6,877 nucleotides of DNA from Verrucomicrobiota bacterium (lineage in GTDB: Bacteria > Verrucomicrobiota > Verrucomicrobiia > Limisphaerales > SXQI01). Made by a program: the position numbers and the translations under genes. Location of the stretch: contig WBXJ01000159.1 of assembly GCA_008933045.1 (NCBI GenBank), positions 1-6,877 on the forward strand, in the 5' to 3' direction. Positions within the stretch are counted from its first letter, which is position 1. The number at the start of each line of letters is the position of its first letter. The notes beneath the pieces were generated by a model. The model searched no databases. It saw only the letters and a program-made list of their open reading frames with translations, and had not been told where the DNA came from. Of this stretch, positions 6,673 to 6,877 are shown one piece after another.

Positions 6673-6746
6673 TGGAGCGGGTGAAGGGAATCGAACCCTC
6701 GTCTCAGCCTTGGGAAGGCCACATTCTACCATTGAACCACACCCGC
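6673..6746 (-). tRNA. tRNA-Gly, anticodon CCC
   Basis: The minus strand folds into a full cloverleaf. The acceptor stem GCGGGTG (6740-6746) pairs perfectly with CACCCGC (6677-6683). The D-stem is GTTC/GAAT with loop AATGGTA carrying the conserved GG. The anticodon stem is TGGCC/GGCTG with loop TTCCCAA, so the anticodon is CCC (bases 6712-6714), reading the glycine codon GGG. The variable loop is AGAC and the T-arm is GAGGG-TTCGATT-CCCTT. The discriminator base is T and the 3' CCA is encoded (6673-6675). A short D-loop and T discriminator are normal for bacterial tRNA-Gly. The gene stands alone here, with no neighbouring tRNA in the window. Confidence 0.97.
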
Positions 6747-6759
6747 TTATTCTCTACCG

Positions 6760-6788
6760 AATTTACATCTGGGGGAGGGTTGTGGCAA
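6760..6788 (-). promoter_or_regulatory. Sigma-70-type promoter for tRNA-Gly
   Basis: On the minus strand TTGCCA (6783-6788, five of six matches to TTGACA) and TAAATT (6760-6765, four of six to TATAAT) are separated by exactly 17 bases. The -10 box ends 13 bases before the mature 5' end of tRNA-Gly, giving a transcript start around 6753 and a short 5' leader to be removed by RNase P. Spacing and position are both what a tRNA promoter should have; the hexamers are only moderately conserved. Confidence 0.5.
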
Positions 6789-6814
6789 GTAAAAGTGTGT
6801 TTTTTGGTTGTTGG

Positions 6815-6877
6815 TTAGGGGTTGGGGGGTTGGCCTAGGTGGGTTAGGAAGCGGATGAGGTCGAGGAGTTCTTCTCG
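6815..6877 (-). CDS. C-terminal end of a gene, possibly a c-type cytochrome domain (partial)
   Basis: The minus strand enters from the right edge in frame and reads REELLDLIRFLTHLGQ, then PPNP, before TAA at 6815-6817. An amphipathic helix of the type EELLDLIRFL-x-x-LG ending the protein is characteristic of the last helix of small cytochrome c domains, which in Verrucomicrobiota and Planctomycetota often close large exported dehydrogenase-like or multidomain proteins. The heme-binding CxxCH motif, if present, would be upstream of the window. Only 20 residues are visible, so the assignment rests on this helix alone and the gene could belong to another family. Confidence 0.5.
   Translation of the reverse strand, partial: REELLDLIRFLTHLGQPPNP

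Noticed and set aside
6581..6838. Plus-strand frame starting MAKNRELPNEEEVGLRLDEF with AAGGA five bases before the ATG
   Set aside because: The first 30 residues look acceptable and a ribosome-binding-like site is present, but the frame then runs antisense through the whole tRNA-Gly gene, producing the familiar spurious GAGEGNRTLVSALG sequence. The opposite strand also carries coding-like sequence here. A truncated short gene cannot be fully excluded.

Overview
The window looks like chromosomal DNA from a Verrucomicrobiota-type bacterium, probably the Pedosphaera/Limisphaerales side. This is inferred from family content, not from a database search. The clues are a large secreted protein with an N-terminal propeller-like region, Ig-like repeats, an FN3 module and a short C-terminal module of the kind seen on many verrucomicrobial exported proteins; an H-X9-DG pseudopilin; and a cytochrome-c-like C-terminus at the right edge. 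None of the three main genes has a convincing Shine-Dalgarno sequence.

Layout. Positions 1-431 hold no convincing intact gene: an open frame runs off the left edge, a coding-like fragment lies at 132-314 (minus), and a GAAA-loop hairpin at 352-371 probably terminates the large minus-strand gene. That gene (432-3965, minus) encodes a 1177-residue modular exported protein. A 261-base divergent region (3966-4226) follows, with a GC-rich stem-loop just before the next gene. On the plus strand come a pseudopilin (4227-5093) and, 30 bases later, an exported calcineurin-like metallophosphoesterase (5124-6281), probably one operon. Facing them on the minus strand is a decayed coding remnant (about 6278-6658). 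Then come a complete tRNA-Gly(CCC) gene with a plausible sigma-70-type promoter, a G-rich spacer, and the C-terminal end of a gene that may encode a c-type cytochrome domain.

How the genes may work together. All three intact protein genes make exported products: a surface or secreted binding protein, a pilin-like protein for a type II secretion or type IV pilus-like machine, and a periplasmic or secreted phosphatase-like enzyme. The divergent arrangement allows shared regulation, but nothing in the sequence proves a joint function. The block between the hairpin at 352 and the tRNA is flanked on both sides by apparently decayed coding sequence, which suggests past rearrangement next to the tRNA gene. 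I found no CRISPR array, transposase, toxin-antitoxin pair or recognised defence system.
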